Assembly (NCBI RefSeq): GCF_017875465.1
Contig: NZ_JAGGMQ010000001.1
Location: 1,178,001-1,242,000 of the forward strand
DNA length: 64,000 nt
Direction of reading: 5' to 3'
Source: Winslowiella toletana
GTDB lineage: Bacteria > Pseudomonadota > Gammaproteobacteria > Enterobacterales > Enterobacteriaceae
Shown here: positions 49,618 to 57,974 of the stretch, one piece after another
How positions within the stretch are numbered: position 1 is the first letter of the stretch
Layout: each line of letters opens with the position of its first letter
Made by a program: the position numbers and the translations under genes
Notes under the pieces: generated by a model
Databases searched by the model: none
Told to the model about the DNA's origin: nothing
Seen by the model: the letters and a program-made list of their open reading frames with translations, nothing else

Positions 49618-51639
49618 TACGTTATGCAAAGATCTGGGACTGATATGTTCACCTTCGCAGATGACCAGGCCATCTTTTTCCAATTTTTCCAGCCAGCGGG
49701 TGAATTTCTTCGACACGTCATACCCCATGGCCTTCATATCATCCCGAACCAAAGTCCGGGTACAGGCTTCACCGCTGGCGGTGCGCGAACGAACCGCCTG
49801 CCAAAGCGCCGTATGGTTTTCAGTGAGTCGCTGTACCCCAGCTAAGGCAGGATCGATATCAGCAGCATCCTCTCTGACCTCGCGCCCTTCATCGTTTAAC
49901 ACCAGCGAAGTAATCTGATCGCCATCATCATCAATGTACAAATCGACCGGGTACAAGTCGTAGGCCATACGTGGGGGTTCCTCCGCATCTTTCATCTTGG
50001 TACAGCTAAGAATCAGCGCTCCACCGTCACCTTCACGACGCACGTTAAATTCCACATCCAGCGCCGCTCTGAAAGCACTGGAGCCGCGCGCGCCTTTGTC
50101 CTGGTCTTTGCCTGAATGATGAATAATCAGTACCGTCGCTTGCGTGGCTGCTTTAATAAAATCACATCCCTGAATAAACGCACCCATATCTTTAGCCGCG
50201 TTTTCATCGGAGCCGCCAAAGCAGCGGGCAAGCGTATCCAGAATGATTAGCCTGACCTGCATGCCGGTAGCGGCTTTAACATCATTCGCCGCCTTGATCA
50301 CCTGCTCAACGCTCTCCGGGCTGGCTGGGAAAATGGGACAATCAACGCGGTATAGCGAATCGATTGGGCTTCCTCCGTTAAGCGTTTCCTCCCATGCGCG
50401 AATACGGCGGGGAACGCCGATACCGCCTTCACCCACGACATAAATAACTGCGCCCTGGGTTACGGGTTTACCTGCCCAGGATTTACCGGTGGCGATATGG
50501 CATCCCCAGGATACGGCCAGAAACGATTTATATGAGCCGCTGGCACCGTAAGCGCTGGTGACAGACGAACTGGGTAAATAGCCTTTAATCAAATAGTCCT
50601 GCCGGTTATCAAAGCCGTCAGAACCTTTACGCAAGGGAAGCGAGGTGCTGAATTCCTGGCAGGGATGATCCACGCGGGTAATCGAAGGTTGTTGGCGTTC
50701 AGGCTGATACATCTGCTGTTTAAAAGCATCTTTAACAGCATCAATGCCATGCTGCTGACGATAATCATCCCAGTCGCAGGCGATATCGCCTGGTGGGAAA
50801 GATACCCAGCCACTAACCGCCACAGCCGCTTTTACCGCTTGCTCCATGCCGGTATTGGCTGAGCCATCAGAATGTGGGTCATGATCGCCGGCGAAGATAA
50901 TACAGGCATCAGGATATTTATTTCGCATCACCAGAGCGACATTACGCATATTGTTGGCCGACATCGCTGCAACCACCATTCCGTTTGCTATCCGACCGAG
51001 AGTTAATGCAGTGGCATAACCCTCAGTGACGATAATGCTGGTAACTTCATGGGATTGATTAAGCGCGATAAATGCGCCTTTCATCTGCGTACCCGGAAGT
51101 AACCGTTTTTCACCCCCGGCATTAATCAGCTGCGCACCGACTAATTCACCGCTGCCGTTATGTATCGGAAGAATGATTGCATCATGACCAAAGGTAGCCC
51201 TGCCGACTGTCAGAGGGCCTTTCACATTGAGCATAGTCACCGTGTTCAATAACCCTTTCCCGGTCAGATAAGGGCTTTTACCCATTCGGGCAGCGGAGAG
51301 TAACTCTTTCGCACGGTTTGACGCCGGACTGAGTGGCGTTTTTTCTCTGGCGGGCGCAGTTGAAGGCGCTAATTTCAGCCCGGCAACCAGTCTTGCAGCG
51401 GATAGCAGATCGCATGCGTTTACCCTCGCCACCAGGTCAAGACCATCACCGTGGCTGCATTGATTGCAAATCCAGGTGCCGCGCCCCTGCTTATCATCAA
51501 AACGGAAACGATCTTTCCCTCCGCAGACAGGGCAAGGGCCATGCTTATTGATTTCGGGAAGAGTAATGCCTAATTCGGCAAGAATTTGCGGCCAGTGATT
51601 GCGCGAAGCGGAGACGGTGTCAGATACACAATTACTCAT
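49606..51639 (-). CDS. P4-alpha-like primase with C-terminal RecA-type helicase
   Basis: From ATG 51639 (GGAGG seven bases before) the protein has 677 residues. The N-terminal zinc ribbon GPCPVCGGKDRFRFDDKQGRG with CNQCSHGDG is P4-alpha type; the TOPRIM-like primase part includes IIVTEGYATALTLGR and FAGDHDPH; the C-terminal half is a RepA/AAA_25 helicase with Walker A YGASGSYKSF, VVGEGG, Walker B LIILDTLARCFGG and IIHHSGKDQDKGARGSSA. It would replicate the element from a nearby origin. Its start overlaps the upstream gene by 8 nt. Confidence 0.9.
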   Translation of the reverse strand: MSNCVSDTVSASRNHWPQILAELGITLPEINKHGPCPVCGGKDRFRFDDKQGRGTWICNQCSHGDGLDLVARVNACDLLSAARLVAGLKLAPSTAPAREKTPLSPASNRAKELLSAARMGKSPYLTGKGLLNTVTMLNVKGPLTVGRATFGHDAIILPIHNGSGELVGAQLINAGGEKRLLPGTQMKGAFIALNQSHEVTSIIVTEGYATALTLGRIANGMVVAAMSANNMRNVALVMRNKYPDACIIFAGDHDPHSDGSANTGMEQAVKAAVAVSGWVSFPPGDIACDWDDYRQQHGIDAVKDAFKQQMYQPERQQPSITRVDHPCQEFSTSLPLRKGSDGFDNRQDYLIKGYLPSSSVTSAYGASGSYKSFLAVSWGCHIATGKSWAGKPVTQGAVIYVVGEGGIGVPRRIRAWEETLNGGSPIDSLYRVDCPIFPASPESVEQVIKAANDVKAATGMQVRLIILDTLARCFGGSDENAAKDMGAFIQGCDFIKAATQATVLIIHHSGKDQDKGARGSSAFRAALDVEFNVRREGDGGALILSCTKMKDAEEPPRMAYDLYPVDLYIDDDGDQITSLVLNDEGREVREDAADIDPALAGVQRLTENHTALWQAVRSRTASGEACTRTLVRDDMKAMGYDVSKKFTRWLEKLEKDGLVICEGEHISPRSLHNVVGD

Positions 51640-52162
51640 GGCCTGCCTCCGTCGTTTCCAGAGTTTCATTAAGCAGGTTCAGGCGCTCCCAAAGGATGTA
51701 CGTGAGCAGCTCTTTTGCGAGGGGGTTGTGCAATTCGACGATGGCGTAAGCCAGAGCGCGACACTGATCGATAATTTCTTCAATCGTGAGTGGTGTGGGG
51801 TCATACATGATGCACCCCCGGATGAGTTCTAATATATAGCGGGTACAGATAGTGATGGGTAGTAGCCATATGGCCGCCTCCGTTGGGGTAATTTTTAAGC
51901 TACCACCAGAGACGCCAAGCCCATTAGGTGGTAGCCCGAACAGGGTTGGCGTACCGGCCCCAACGGATCCCGGCCTTCCTTTCGGAAGCCCTGCCCGGGC
52001 CACCATTGACAACAGGTGTGCACGAGCATTACCCGAATACACTCTGTGGGTATATTCGGGCATCGTCAGGGGATTCGGAACGCCAATTCCGGCTACGGAT
52101 TTTGCCGCAGCGTCATGATTATACTTAAAAACGCCCGCCAGGAAAAAAGAAGAATTAACCAT
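51632..52162 (-). CDS. Icd-like (host cell division inhibitor-like) protein of the P4-type operon
   Basis: The 176-residue frame begins MVNSSFFLAGVFKYNHDAA and contains ARAHLLSMVARAGLPKG with GLPPNGLGVSGG, features of Icd-like proteins in P1/P4-type elements. The first ATG overlaps the alpA stop (TAATG). An internal ATG at 51808 after GGGGTGCATC would give a separate 58-residue protein (MYDPTPLTIEEIIDQC) like small proteins found before P4 primases. Either one fused protein or two in-frame products is possible. Function in this element is inferred. Confidence 0.65.
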   Translation of the reverse strand: MVNSSFFLAGVFKYNHDAAAKSVAGIGVPNPLTMPEYTHRVYSGNARAHLLSMVARAGLPKGRPGSVGAGTPTLFGLPPNGLGVSGGSLKITPTEAAIWLLPITICTRYILELIRGCIMYDPTPLTIEEIIDQCRALAYAIVELHNPLAKELLTYILWERLNLLNETLETTEAGHE

Positions 52163-52359
52163 TAACGATCTCCGTCACGCTGAGTGATTTTATTGGCAAT
52201 CCAGTCATTTACCTCGCTTTCAACCCATGCCACAGAACGGGGACCGACTTTCACCGGTTGAGGAAATTCTCCCTGCTTAATTAAATGATAAATATATGAT
52301 CTCCCAAGGCTGGTTTTTTGCATGACTTTTGGCAAACGCATTAATGAACAGTCATCCAT
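52162..52359 (-). CDS. alpA: AlpA-family excisionase/regulator
   Basis: The 65-residue protein has the AlpA winged-HTH pattern MRLPKVMQKTSLGRSYIYHLIKQGEFPQPVKVGPRSVAWVESEVNDWI. AlpA proteins activate integrase or act as excisionases in P4-type islands. It is coupled to the Icd-like gene and starts 3 nt after the recombinase stop. The TAGGCCTA cluster before the island integrase is a candidate target, by inference. Confidence 0.9.
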   Translation of the reverse strand: MDDCSLMRLPKVMQKTSLGRSYIYHLIKQGEFPQPVKVGPRSVAWVESEVNDWIANKITQRDGDR

Positions 52360-52362
52360 TTT

Positions 52363-53241
52363 TTAATCCTCCTTCCTGGAGTAAACGCGTTCAACGTAAC
52401 GTCCGCGGCCATCGCCATGACCGAGATCCATTGAGGTAAGTGCATGGGCTTCTTTGCGGCTAAAACCCAGATTCAGATAATATTGGATAGCATCTTGTGC
52501 CCAGGCATAACGCAGGCTGTGCGGCGATACCTCGCCTTTTAAACCCAGCCGGGTAGCGGTTGATCGCCAGTAATTCATCGCCATCTTCAGGTTAGTTTTA
52601 TCGATGAGTTTTCCGTTACGTTGCTCAGCAATGTTGAGCGCGTGATTTACCGCAAAGCTGACAGCCTGAGGATCCAGCACTCGCGTTTCTCTTGGCCTGC
52701 CGCCTTTAGTGCCAAACACAACAGTCAGTCGCGTATCACCGTTAAGCAGCTGCTTTTGCCAGGTGCAGAGGGAAGCGCTACATTGCACCGCTTCCTGTGA
52801 GCGCAGCCCCATCAGTCGCGAAAGCTGTAGCGCCGCAGCAAGCCCTTCGTCGTATTGATTTGCCTTCTGAAGCACCTGCTGATATTTATCAGCCGGGATG
52901 GCAAATTTGGTTCCTGCCCGGCTGGCTCCAGCCAACCCCAAAGCGCGATTTGTAAGCCGATCTGAAGCAAAGAATTTATCCCTACCGGCCTGCACCATAA
53001 TCCCTCGTAATGCGGACATTTCATTGTGCAAGGTTCGAAGGGCGATCCCTTGTGTAAGCCGTTGTTTGATATAATCCTCAATATGTCTGGCTTTAAGATG
53101 CCGGACATCACGCACCTGAATATTCAGCGCCAGCAGATGACGGCTTAATCGATCTGCAATACGAATACGGTCATGCATCGTTTTATGACTGCCCCCTGCC
53201 CGCTTCGCCAGCGCTTTCATTTCCTTTCCAATCTGGCTCAT
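52363..53241 (-). CDS. second tyrosine recombinase
   Basis: The 292-residue protein has an N-terminal SAM-like domain and the catalytic residues Arg in LSRLMGLRSQEAVQ, Lys in VFGTKGGRPRE, HSLRYAWAQ, and LGHGDGRGRYVERVYS, with Tyr near the end. It differs from the island integrase and is the integrase-domain type found inside satellite or ICE modules rather than at their att ends. It might resolve multimers or act in mobility. SD GGAGGAAGTGAGGT precedes ATG 53241. Confidence 0.85.
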   Translation of the reverse strand: MSQIGKEMKALAKRAGGSHKTMHDRIRIADRLSRHLLALNIQVRDVRHLKARHIEDYIKQRLTQGIALRTLHNEMSALRGIMVQAGRDKFFASDRLTNRALGLAGASRAGTKFAIPADKYQQVLQKANQYDEGLAAALQLSRLMGLRSQEAVQCSASLCTWQKQLLNGDTRLTVVFGTKGGRPRETRVLDPQAVSFAVNHALNIAEQRNGKLIDKTNLKMAMNYWRSTATRLGLKGEVSPHSLRYAWAQDAIQYYLNLGFSRKEAHALTSMDLGHGDGRGRYVERVYSRKED

Positions 53242-53264
53242 ACCTCACTTCCTCCATCACTAAT

Positions 53265-53411
53265 TCAAATGATTACTGCTTCTCCGGCGCATGGCTGATT
53301 GCAGAAATGGCAATGCCGTTTCTGCTCTGAAAGATGCCTGTGCGCCAGAGAGGGTGCAGTTGAGGTGTTGAAGGGTTCAGTGGTGCACTCAGTGCAGCTG
53401 CCTGCTTTCAC
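53265..53411 (-). CDS. small Cys-rich (zinc-ribbon-like) protein
   Basis: A 48-codon frame from GTG 53411 has CTEC and CHFCNQPC motifs (SEQKRHCHFCNQPC), a likely zinc ribbon, and lies 23 nt before the recombinase in the same direction. The frame is open ten codons further upstream without ATG. A strong AGGAG near 53455 instead serves a five-codon ATG frame (MPRQA), so start and expression are uncertain. Confidence 0.45.
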   Translation of the reverse strand: MKAGSCTECTTEPFNTSTAPSLAHRHLSEQKRHCHFCNQPCAGEAVII

Positions 53412-53493
53412 AGGTAATTCCCCCAGGCTTACGCCTGCCTCGGCATCAGTTCAGATCTCCTTTTCATTGATAGTTAGCGCAGTAAGCGCGGTG

Positions 53494-53640
53494 TCAGAAT
53501 TTTGCCCGCTGTAAAATGGGCTGTGGTAGAGGGCTGGCAGTGGTAATCGCTGTGGCGTCACTTTCATGCGTTAGCACGCAAAAAGTGACGCCACGTATTA
53601 ACACGCCGCAAGGCACGCGCATGCAGATGCCTGTCGGCAT
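53494..53640 (-). CDS. small hypothetical protein of the P4-type leader
   Basis: ATG 53640 gives 48 residues (MPTGICMRVPCGVLIRG, ending QPILQRAKF). The frame is open upstream to about 53776 without an ATG, so a longer product from an unusual start is possible. It contains the long inverted repeat 53552-53594 within its coding sequence. Conserved short ORFs of this sort occur in P4-like elements as I recall; I cannot confirm expression. Confidence 0.4.
   Translation of the reverse strand: MPTGICMRVPCGVLIRGVTFCVLTHESDATAITTASPLPQPILQRAKF
53552..53594. repeat. long cruciform-like inverted repeat
   Basis: GTGGCGTCACTTT (53552-53564) and AAAGTGACGCCAC (53582-53594) are a perfect 13-bp inverted repeat. 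Inside it TGCGT-TAGC-ACGCA adds another 5-bp stem. The total structure is far stronger than chance. It has no U-run and sits inside a small ORF; a regulatory RNA hairpin, a protein-binding site or an ssDNA initiation site are possible. Confidence 0.75.
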
Positions 53641-53953
53641 AGCAAGGCGCAGCCAGCTGCGTTTAATACGCGCCAGAATTGGTGTATAGCAATATCCGAA
53701 GTACGGATTTGTACTTGAGTGAGGTAAGCGGTGACATTGCCATCTTCGCAGACCTCCGGCTTAGAAGGCCGTTGCTCTGTCAGCAACACGTCATATGATG
53801 GATAAAAGACCAAACGCAGCATTCGCTGGTTGGTGAAGAAACGCTCGCTATTAGCCGTCTCGCTAGTTTAATGGACCTTCATCGTCACGCCATAAATGCG
53901 TTTTACTGACAATACCGGCTCCCAAAGGTTAAACCGGTGTACCGCATACCTGC
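53641..53953. other. non-coding stretch in the P4-type leader
   Basis: No gene is supported here apart from the start-less upstream extension of the 53494 frame. It lies between the structured RNA and the small ORFs and is probably transcribed as leader on the minus strand. Confidence 0.4.
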
Positions 53954-54118
53954 GTCGTCTTCCAGGCTTCGACGACTTTCTTTGTGGTCGCCCGAAGGCG
54001 TCAGTCTCAGACCACACTCCATTCCTTATGACTTTGGCTCGTGACCACCCGAAGGCGTTTCTCACAGGTCACTCGTATCATCCTGATACTGGAAACATTG
54101 GCTGGCTGTCGTTGACAG
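53954..54118 (-). ncRNA. candidate structured leader RNA (P4 CI / C4-like)
   Basis: Five hairpins follow each other: GTCGTC/GACGAC (53954-53976), two similar 32-nt hairpins (53984-54015 and 54041-54072), GTATCA/TGATAC (54075-54089) and GCTGTC/GACAGC (54104-54118). On the minus strand both similar hairpins have a CGCC-UUCG-GGYG cap, a 10-nt bulge and an outer stem GUGGU/ACCAC or GUGAC/GUCAC, so the stems covary. The location upstream of an alpA-Icd-primase operon is where P4-like elements encode immunity RNA. Name by analogy only. Confidence 0.6.
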
Positions 54119-54190
54119 CTGGATTGCGTGGTTAAAAATACGACAAAAAAATGTTGCCATCAAGCCCTTTCCGTCCCCAATAAAAGAGAG

Positions 54191-54217
54191 TAAACTATCA
54201 CTCAGTGCTATAGTTTA
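54191..54217 (+). promoter_or_regulatory. operator-like inverted repeat before the toxin-antitoxin operon
   Basis: TAAACTAT (54191-54198) and ATAGTTTA (54210-54217) are a perfect 8-bp inverted repeat ending 20 bp before the toxin start. This is where an HTH antitoxin would repress its own operon. Confidence 0.65.
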
Positions 54218-54237
54218 TCAGACAGGATGTCGGCCCG

Positions 54238-54597
54238 ATGCGCGTATTTAAAACAAAGTGGTTTGCCAGGGAAGCTAAGTCTCACGCCATTAAAGACACT
54301 GAGTTATGTCAGGCTATTCAGGACGTAATGAAAGGAATGGCTGATAACCTCGGCGGAGGGGTTTACAAGAAACGCCTTAAGCAGAATCGAGACCGATGCA
54401 TTATTTTGGCTAAAGGCGGAACGCGCTGGGTATATGCTTACCTGTATGCCAAACAGGACAAGGCGAACATTGATACTCAAGAATTAGCGGATTTTCGGAG
54501 GCTTGCGGACCATTATGCTTCGCTTTCCGATCAAAACATCGTAGCGCTACTAAACATCAAAGAACTGTTGGAGATTTGCCATGACTGCCAAAAATAA
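54238..54597 (+). CDS. RelE/HigB-type toxin (COG4737 type)
   Basis: The 119-residue protein begins MRVFKTKWFAREAKSHAI and has KKRLKQNRDRCIILAKGGTRWVYAYLYAKQDKANI, typical of RelE-like toxins paired with NadS-type antitoxins. Such toxins cleave mRNA on the ribosome. Its end overlaps the antitoxin start by 17 nt, and toxin precedes antitoxin. Key charged residues (R, K, Y) are present, so it looks intact. Confidence 0.88.
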   Translation: MRVFKTKWFAREAKSHAIKDTELCQAIQDVMKGMADNLGGGVYKKRLKQNRDRCIILAKGGTRWVYAYLYAKQDKANIDTQELADFRRLADHYASLSDQNIVALLNIKELLEICHDCQK

Positions 54598-54904
54598 ATT
54601 CAAAAGCTCTGCGTTTGAAGCTATCCATAGCGCCGCTTCGGGCATGTTTAAGGCTGGTGTAATTCCGCAGGAAACGATGCGTAGCTTTGATGCGACATGC
54701 CTGGAAAATGTAGAAGATCTACAACCTGATGAAATTAAAGGGTTACGTGAGAAACTGAACGTTAGCCAGCCAGTTTTCGCTAAATATCTCAATACCAGTG
54801 TTTCAACCATCCAGAAATGGGAAACAGGGATGAAACGTCCTAGTGGGATGTCGTTGAAATTGTTGTTTGTGGTGCAAAAGCATGGATTAGAAATTTTGAT
54901 GTAA
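54581..54904 (+). CDS. NadS/HigA-type HTH antitoxin
   Basis: The 107-residue protein has a C-terminal Xre-like HTH (GLREKLNVSQPVFAKYLNTSVSTIQKWETGMKRPSGMSLKLL), typical of antitoxins encoded after a RelE toxin. It should neutralise the toxin and bind the inverted repeat upstream. The 88 bp after it are AT-rich and empty. Confidence 0.88.
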   Translation: MTAKNKFKSSAFEAIHSAASGMFKAGVIPQETMRSFDATCLENVEDLQPDEIKGLREKLNVSQPVFAKYLNTSVSTIQKWETGMKRPSGMSLKLLFVVQKHGLEILM

Positions 54905-54992
54905 TCAATCTACATCATTTTCTCGAAGACAGTGAGTTTTCAATCAAAAAATTATTATTTACCCTACAATAACATCTATAGGTAAATGTTAA

Positions 54993-56594
54993 TTATCCTT
55001 TTTTGCACTTAGTAACTTTCAATAATTCATCGTTAACTTTTATTGGCGCTATTTTAACATTGAACCCTAGAGTTTCCAAAGATTTATGAGCATTTTTCAA
55101 TGTTATTTTTGAGAAAAGCGGGAGTTTTTTAGGAATATCTTTATTTGTCGCTATAGCATAAATAATAGTGTAATTTTTAGTGTCTGGCCTTTCTAAAATA
55201 TCTTTTATTTTCATATTATCAGGCAAGATCTTGTTGAGCTTTCTTCTAAATTCAGAATCACTCACAAATAACTCAGCTGAGACATAAGCCTGAGAAAAAA
55301 GGTGACTCAATGTGCTTGAGCTTCTGTAATATTTTACGTGTATTAGATCCGAACCATCTTTAATAAGGTCGGCGAACTCTATTTTACTCTGGCCTCCTCC
55401 ATGATAAATGAGGTTTTTGTCAACGTTAAAAAGAGAACTGTCATTTTTTGCAGCTTCAAAATTATATTTATCCTCTCTGTCATGATTATAATCTGGTAAA
55501 CTATAATCATAAAATGTTAATTTCTCTAACGTCTGGTCAATCTTTTTTAAAAAGTCAACATTTACAGAATACCAAGTGCTATTTCTTAATATAAATAACT
55601 CATCGTTATTTTCCACTTCTGCGTAGAGACAATTATACGCACTCCACCATTTATAAGTAGCCTCAGTATCGCTAATTATATAAATTTTTTGCTCTTTTAA
55701 TGTATCACAACAAAATGGCATACCATTTTTATTAAAATATTCTTTTAACCTGTTAAGAGATAACGTTGGGTATACTCCTTTAGCCTTCTTATAATTTTCA
55801 AAGCAATAGCCTATTTGGCTATCCCAATCTATAATTTCCGGTTCACCCAACCAAAAATCTTTATGCTGGTCCTCCGACTTAAGGACTTCATCTAATTCTG
55901 AATCAAGAACTGCACATAACTCTTTGTCTTTAACTTTACTAATGTTATCAATCCATTCAAAATTCTTTGGTAACGGGGTTCTAAATTTCAAAAAAGCTTC
56001 TGAAAGAACTTTATCTAAGGAAAGTATGTTCTCCGATATGATAACCGTCAAACTATCTCTGCCTGTAACAATATCACCAAATAAAGGTGAATTTGACTTC
56101 CCCGTCAAAGTGGAAAGTATTTCCAGCTCTGAGTCAATATTTAAAGATAGTATATCAACTTCCTTCGTACTTTGATTTCTGGTATTGAGAGGGTTATCTT
56201 GATAGTTACTTTTATCAAGACTCCTTAGTTTTTCTGGATCCACAGAGTTTAAAGTTACTCTAAGACCAAAATCTCTTTCAATAAGATCTTTTCTTATTTT
56301 GTGATGACCACCACCGAAAGGAATCAAAAATATATTATCATCAAGTCGACAAACAATAATTGCAGATTCACTTTGTGACTTTGAAAAATCTTCTAAAGAT
56401 AGCTCTGATTGTGAGAATAAGATATAATCAATCCATTCAGCATATTTAGCTGGCTTGGATTGATTAATATATAAAGTAGACTCTGTATTTGGGATGTGAA
56501 TTTTTTTCCCTGATTTCATGTGCTCAAGATCTATAATCTGACTATCTTGAGTAAACCCCTTTTTAACAAGATAAATAGATAATCTACATTTCAT
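54993..56594 (-). CDS. TIGR04141/DUF6119-type sporadically distributed protein, putative defence gene
   Basis: The 533-residue protein begins MKCRLSIYLVKKGFTQDSQI and has FLIPFGGGHHKIRKDLIERDFGLRVTLNSVDPEKLRSLD, a motif I associate with the TIGR04141/DUF6119 family. No transmembrane helix or nuclease motif is obvious. The gene is markedly AT-rich against the core genome and stands alone between a toxin-antitoxin pair and an IS, which suggests a transferred defence cassette. Biochemical function unknown; the family call is fairly firm. Confidence 0.72.
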   Translation of the reverse strand: MKCRLSIYLVKKGFTQDSQIIDLEHMKSGKKIHIPNTESTLYINQSKPAKYAEWIDYILFSQSELSLEDFSKSQSESAIIVCRLDDNIFLIPFGGGHHKIRKDLIERDFGLRVTLNSVDPEKLRSLDKSNYQDNPLNTRNQSTKEVDILSLNIDSELEILSTLTGKSNSPLFGDIVTGRDSLTVIISENILSLDKVLSEAFLKFRTPLPKNFEWIDNISKVKDKELCAVLDSELDEVLKSEDQHKDFWLGEPEIIDWDSQIGYCFENYKKAKGVYPTLSLNRLKEYFNKNGMPFCCDTLKEQKIYIISDTEATYKWWSAYNCLYAEVENNDELFILRNSTWYSVNVDFLKKIDQTLEKLTFYDYSLPDYNHDREDKYNFEAAKNDSSLFNVDKNLIYHGGGQSKIEFADLIKDGSDLIHVKYYRSSSTLSHLFSQAYVSAELFVSDSEFRRKLNKILPDNMKIKDILERPDTKNYTIIYAIATNKDIPKKLPLFSKITLKNAHKSLETLGFNVKIAPIKVNDELLKVTKCKKG

Positions 56595-56862
56595 AGTTAA
56601 GATGGTTTTAAGGTTGAATTACTACATTCTTATACGAATATTTTTTAGAAGTCAACGCAATTGAGATAAATCCTATTTTTTTTGCTCTTCACCACTTTTT
56701 TGGACTTTAACGTCAATGAAAAAATCCAAATTACGTTAAAATTTCAAAGCCCTGTGAACTCCAGCCTGTAATCAATTGGCAGTACTTTTAATAATAACGT
56801 TCAGAAACTACTTCTACAGTCTTTATGACCATATAAGGGGTGTTTCTGTAAGCATACCTGTT

Positions 56863-57747
56863 TTAGTTCCACACACTTTTTGAGAGTTCCGGTTTTTCAG
56901 CCATCAGCCGGTATTCTTCCGGCGTCAGGTTATTCAGGGATTCATGAGGCCGCTCGCTGTTGTATTCCGTCAGCCAGCGCTCTGTGATTTCCCGTGCTTC
57001 ATTCAGCGTTCTGAACAGATAAAAATCCAGGATTTCTGTCCGGTACGTCCGGTTAAAGCGTTCGATAAAGGCATTCTGTGTCGGTTTGCCTGGCCTGATA
57101 AATTCCAGCATCACGCCATGGTCCTCAGCCCATTGTGCCAGAGCCAGTGATATCAGCTCCGGGCCGTTATCCATCCGCATCTTCAGCGGATATCCACGGT
57201 TTGCCACTATCCTGTCCAGCACCCGCACAACCCGCTGCGCCGGGATATTCAGGTCAATTTCTATGGCCAGAGCCTCACGGTTAAAATCATCCACGACGTT
57301 GAAAGTCCGAAAACGTCGCCCACATGTCAGCGCGTCGTGCATAAAATCAATCGACCAGCTCTGGTTGAGTGCTTCCGGCGTTGCCAGAGGAGCCGGATTG
57401 CGCACCGGAAGACGTTGTTTCCCCTTGCGGCGAAAATTGAGTTTCAGCAGGCAGTAAATCCGGTGAACACGCTTATGATTCCAGGCGTTACCCTGCCTGC
57501 GAAGTACCTGAAAAAGCTTCTTAAATCCGTATCGCGGATAGCGTTCTGCCAGTTCAGTCAGCGCCAGGATCACCGGTTCATCACGCCGGGTATCGGGCTG
57601 ATAAAAATACACCGTCCTGCTCAGCGATACTGTCCTGCATGCCTGGCGGATGCTCATGGAAAATTGTGCAGTCAGATAGCTGACAAGCTCCCGCTTTATC
57701 GCTGGTTTTAGAGCTTTTTTTCGATAACGTCCTTCAGCGCCCGGCAT
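56863..57747 (-). CDS. IS3-family transposase OrfB (DDE integrase domain)
   Basis: The rve integrase core carries the DDE triad: SIDFMHDALTCGRRFRTFNVVDDFNREAL, RMDNGPELIS and NAFIERFNRTYRTEIL. An N-terminal HTH_21 region (SVSLSRTVYFYQ to YPRYGFKKLF) precedes it. Normal expression is as an OrfAB fusion by -1 frameshifting; the frame upstream of the slip site is only nominally open. Confidence 0.93.
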   Translation of the reverse strand: MPGAEGRYRKKALKPAIKRELVSYLTAQFSMSIRQACRTVSLSRTVYFYQPDTRRDEPVILALTELAERYPRYGFKKLFQVLRRQGNAWNHKRVHRIYCLLKLNFRRKGKQRLPVRNPAPLATPEALNQSWSIDFMHDALTCGRRFRTFNVVDDFNREALAIEIDLNIPAQRVVRVLDRIVANRGYPLKMRMDNGPELISLALAQWAEDHGVMLEFIRPGKPTQNAFIERFNRTYRTEILDFYLFRTLNEAREITERWLTEYNSERPHESLNNLTPEEYRLMAEKPELSKSVWN

Positions 57748-57974
57748 TCCAGACTCAGGTCGGCGAACATCTGCTTCAGGCGACGATTCTCGTCTTCAAG
57801 ATCTTTCATCTTTTTGATATCTGAAGCCTCCATTCCGCCGTACTTTGCTTTCCAGTTGTAATAGCTGGCTTCGGATATTGCCGCTTCGCGGCAGACGTCC
57901 TTAACGGTACGTCCGGCTTCGACAGACTTCAGAACGGCAATGATCTGGTGTTCGGTGAATCGGGCTTTACGCAT
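57708..57974 (-). CDS. IS3-family OrfA (HTH protein)
   Basis: From MRKARFTEHQIIAVLKSVEAG (ATG 57974) the 88-residue protein has the HTH_Tnp_1 domain and a leucine-zipper-like tail (MKDLEDENRRLKQMFADLSLE). Near its end lies a run of seven A followed by G (57721-57714), the slippery sequence for -1 frameshifting into OrfB. Confidence 0.93.
   Translation of the reverse strand: MRKARFTEHQIIAVLKSVEAGRTVKDVCREAAISEASYYNWKAKYGGMEASDIKKMKDLEDENRRLKQMFADLSLECRALKDVIEKKL

Noticed and set aside
53552..53594. Inverted repeat as an integron attC site or Rho-independent terminator
   Set aside because: No RYYYAAC/GTTRRRY cores for attC and no T-run on either side for a terminator.
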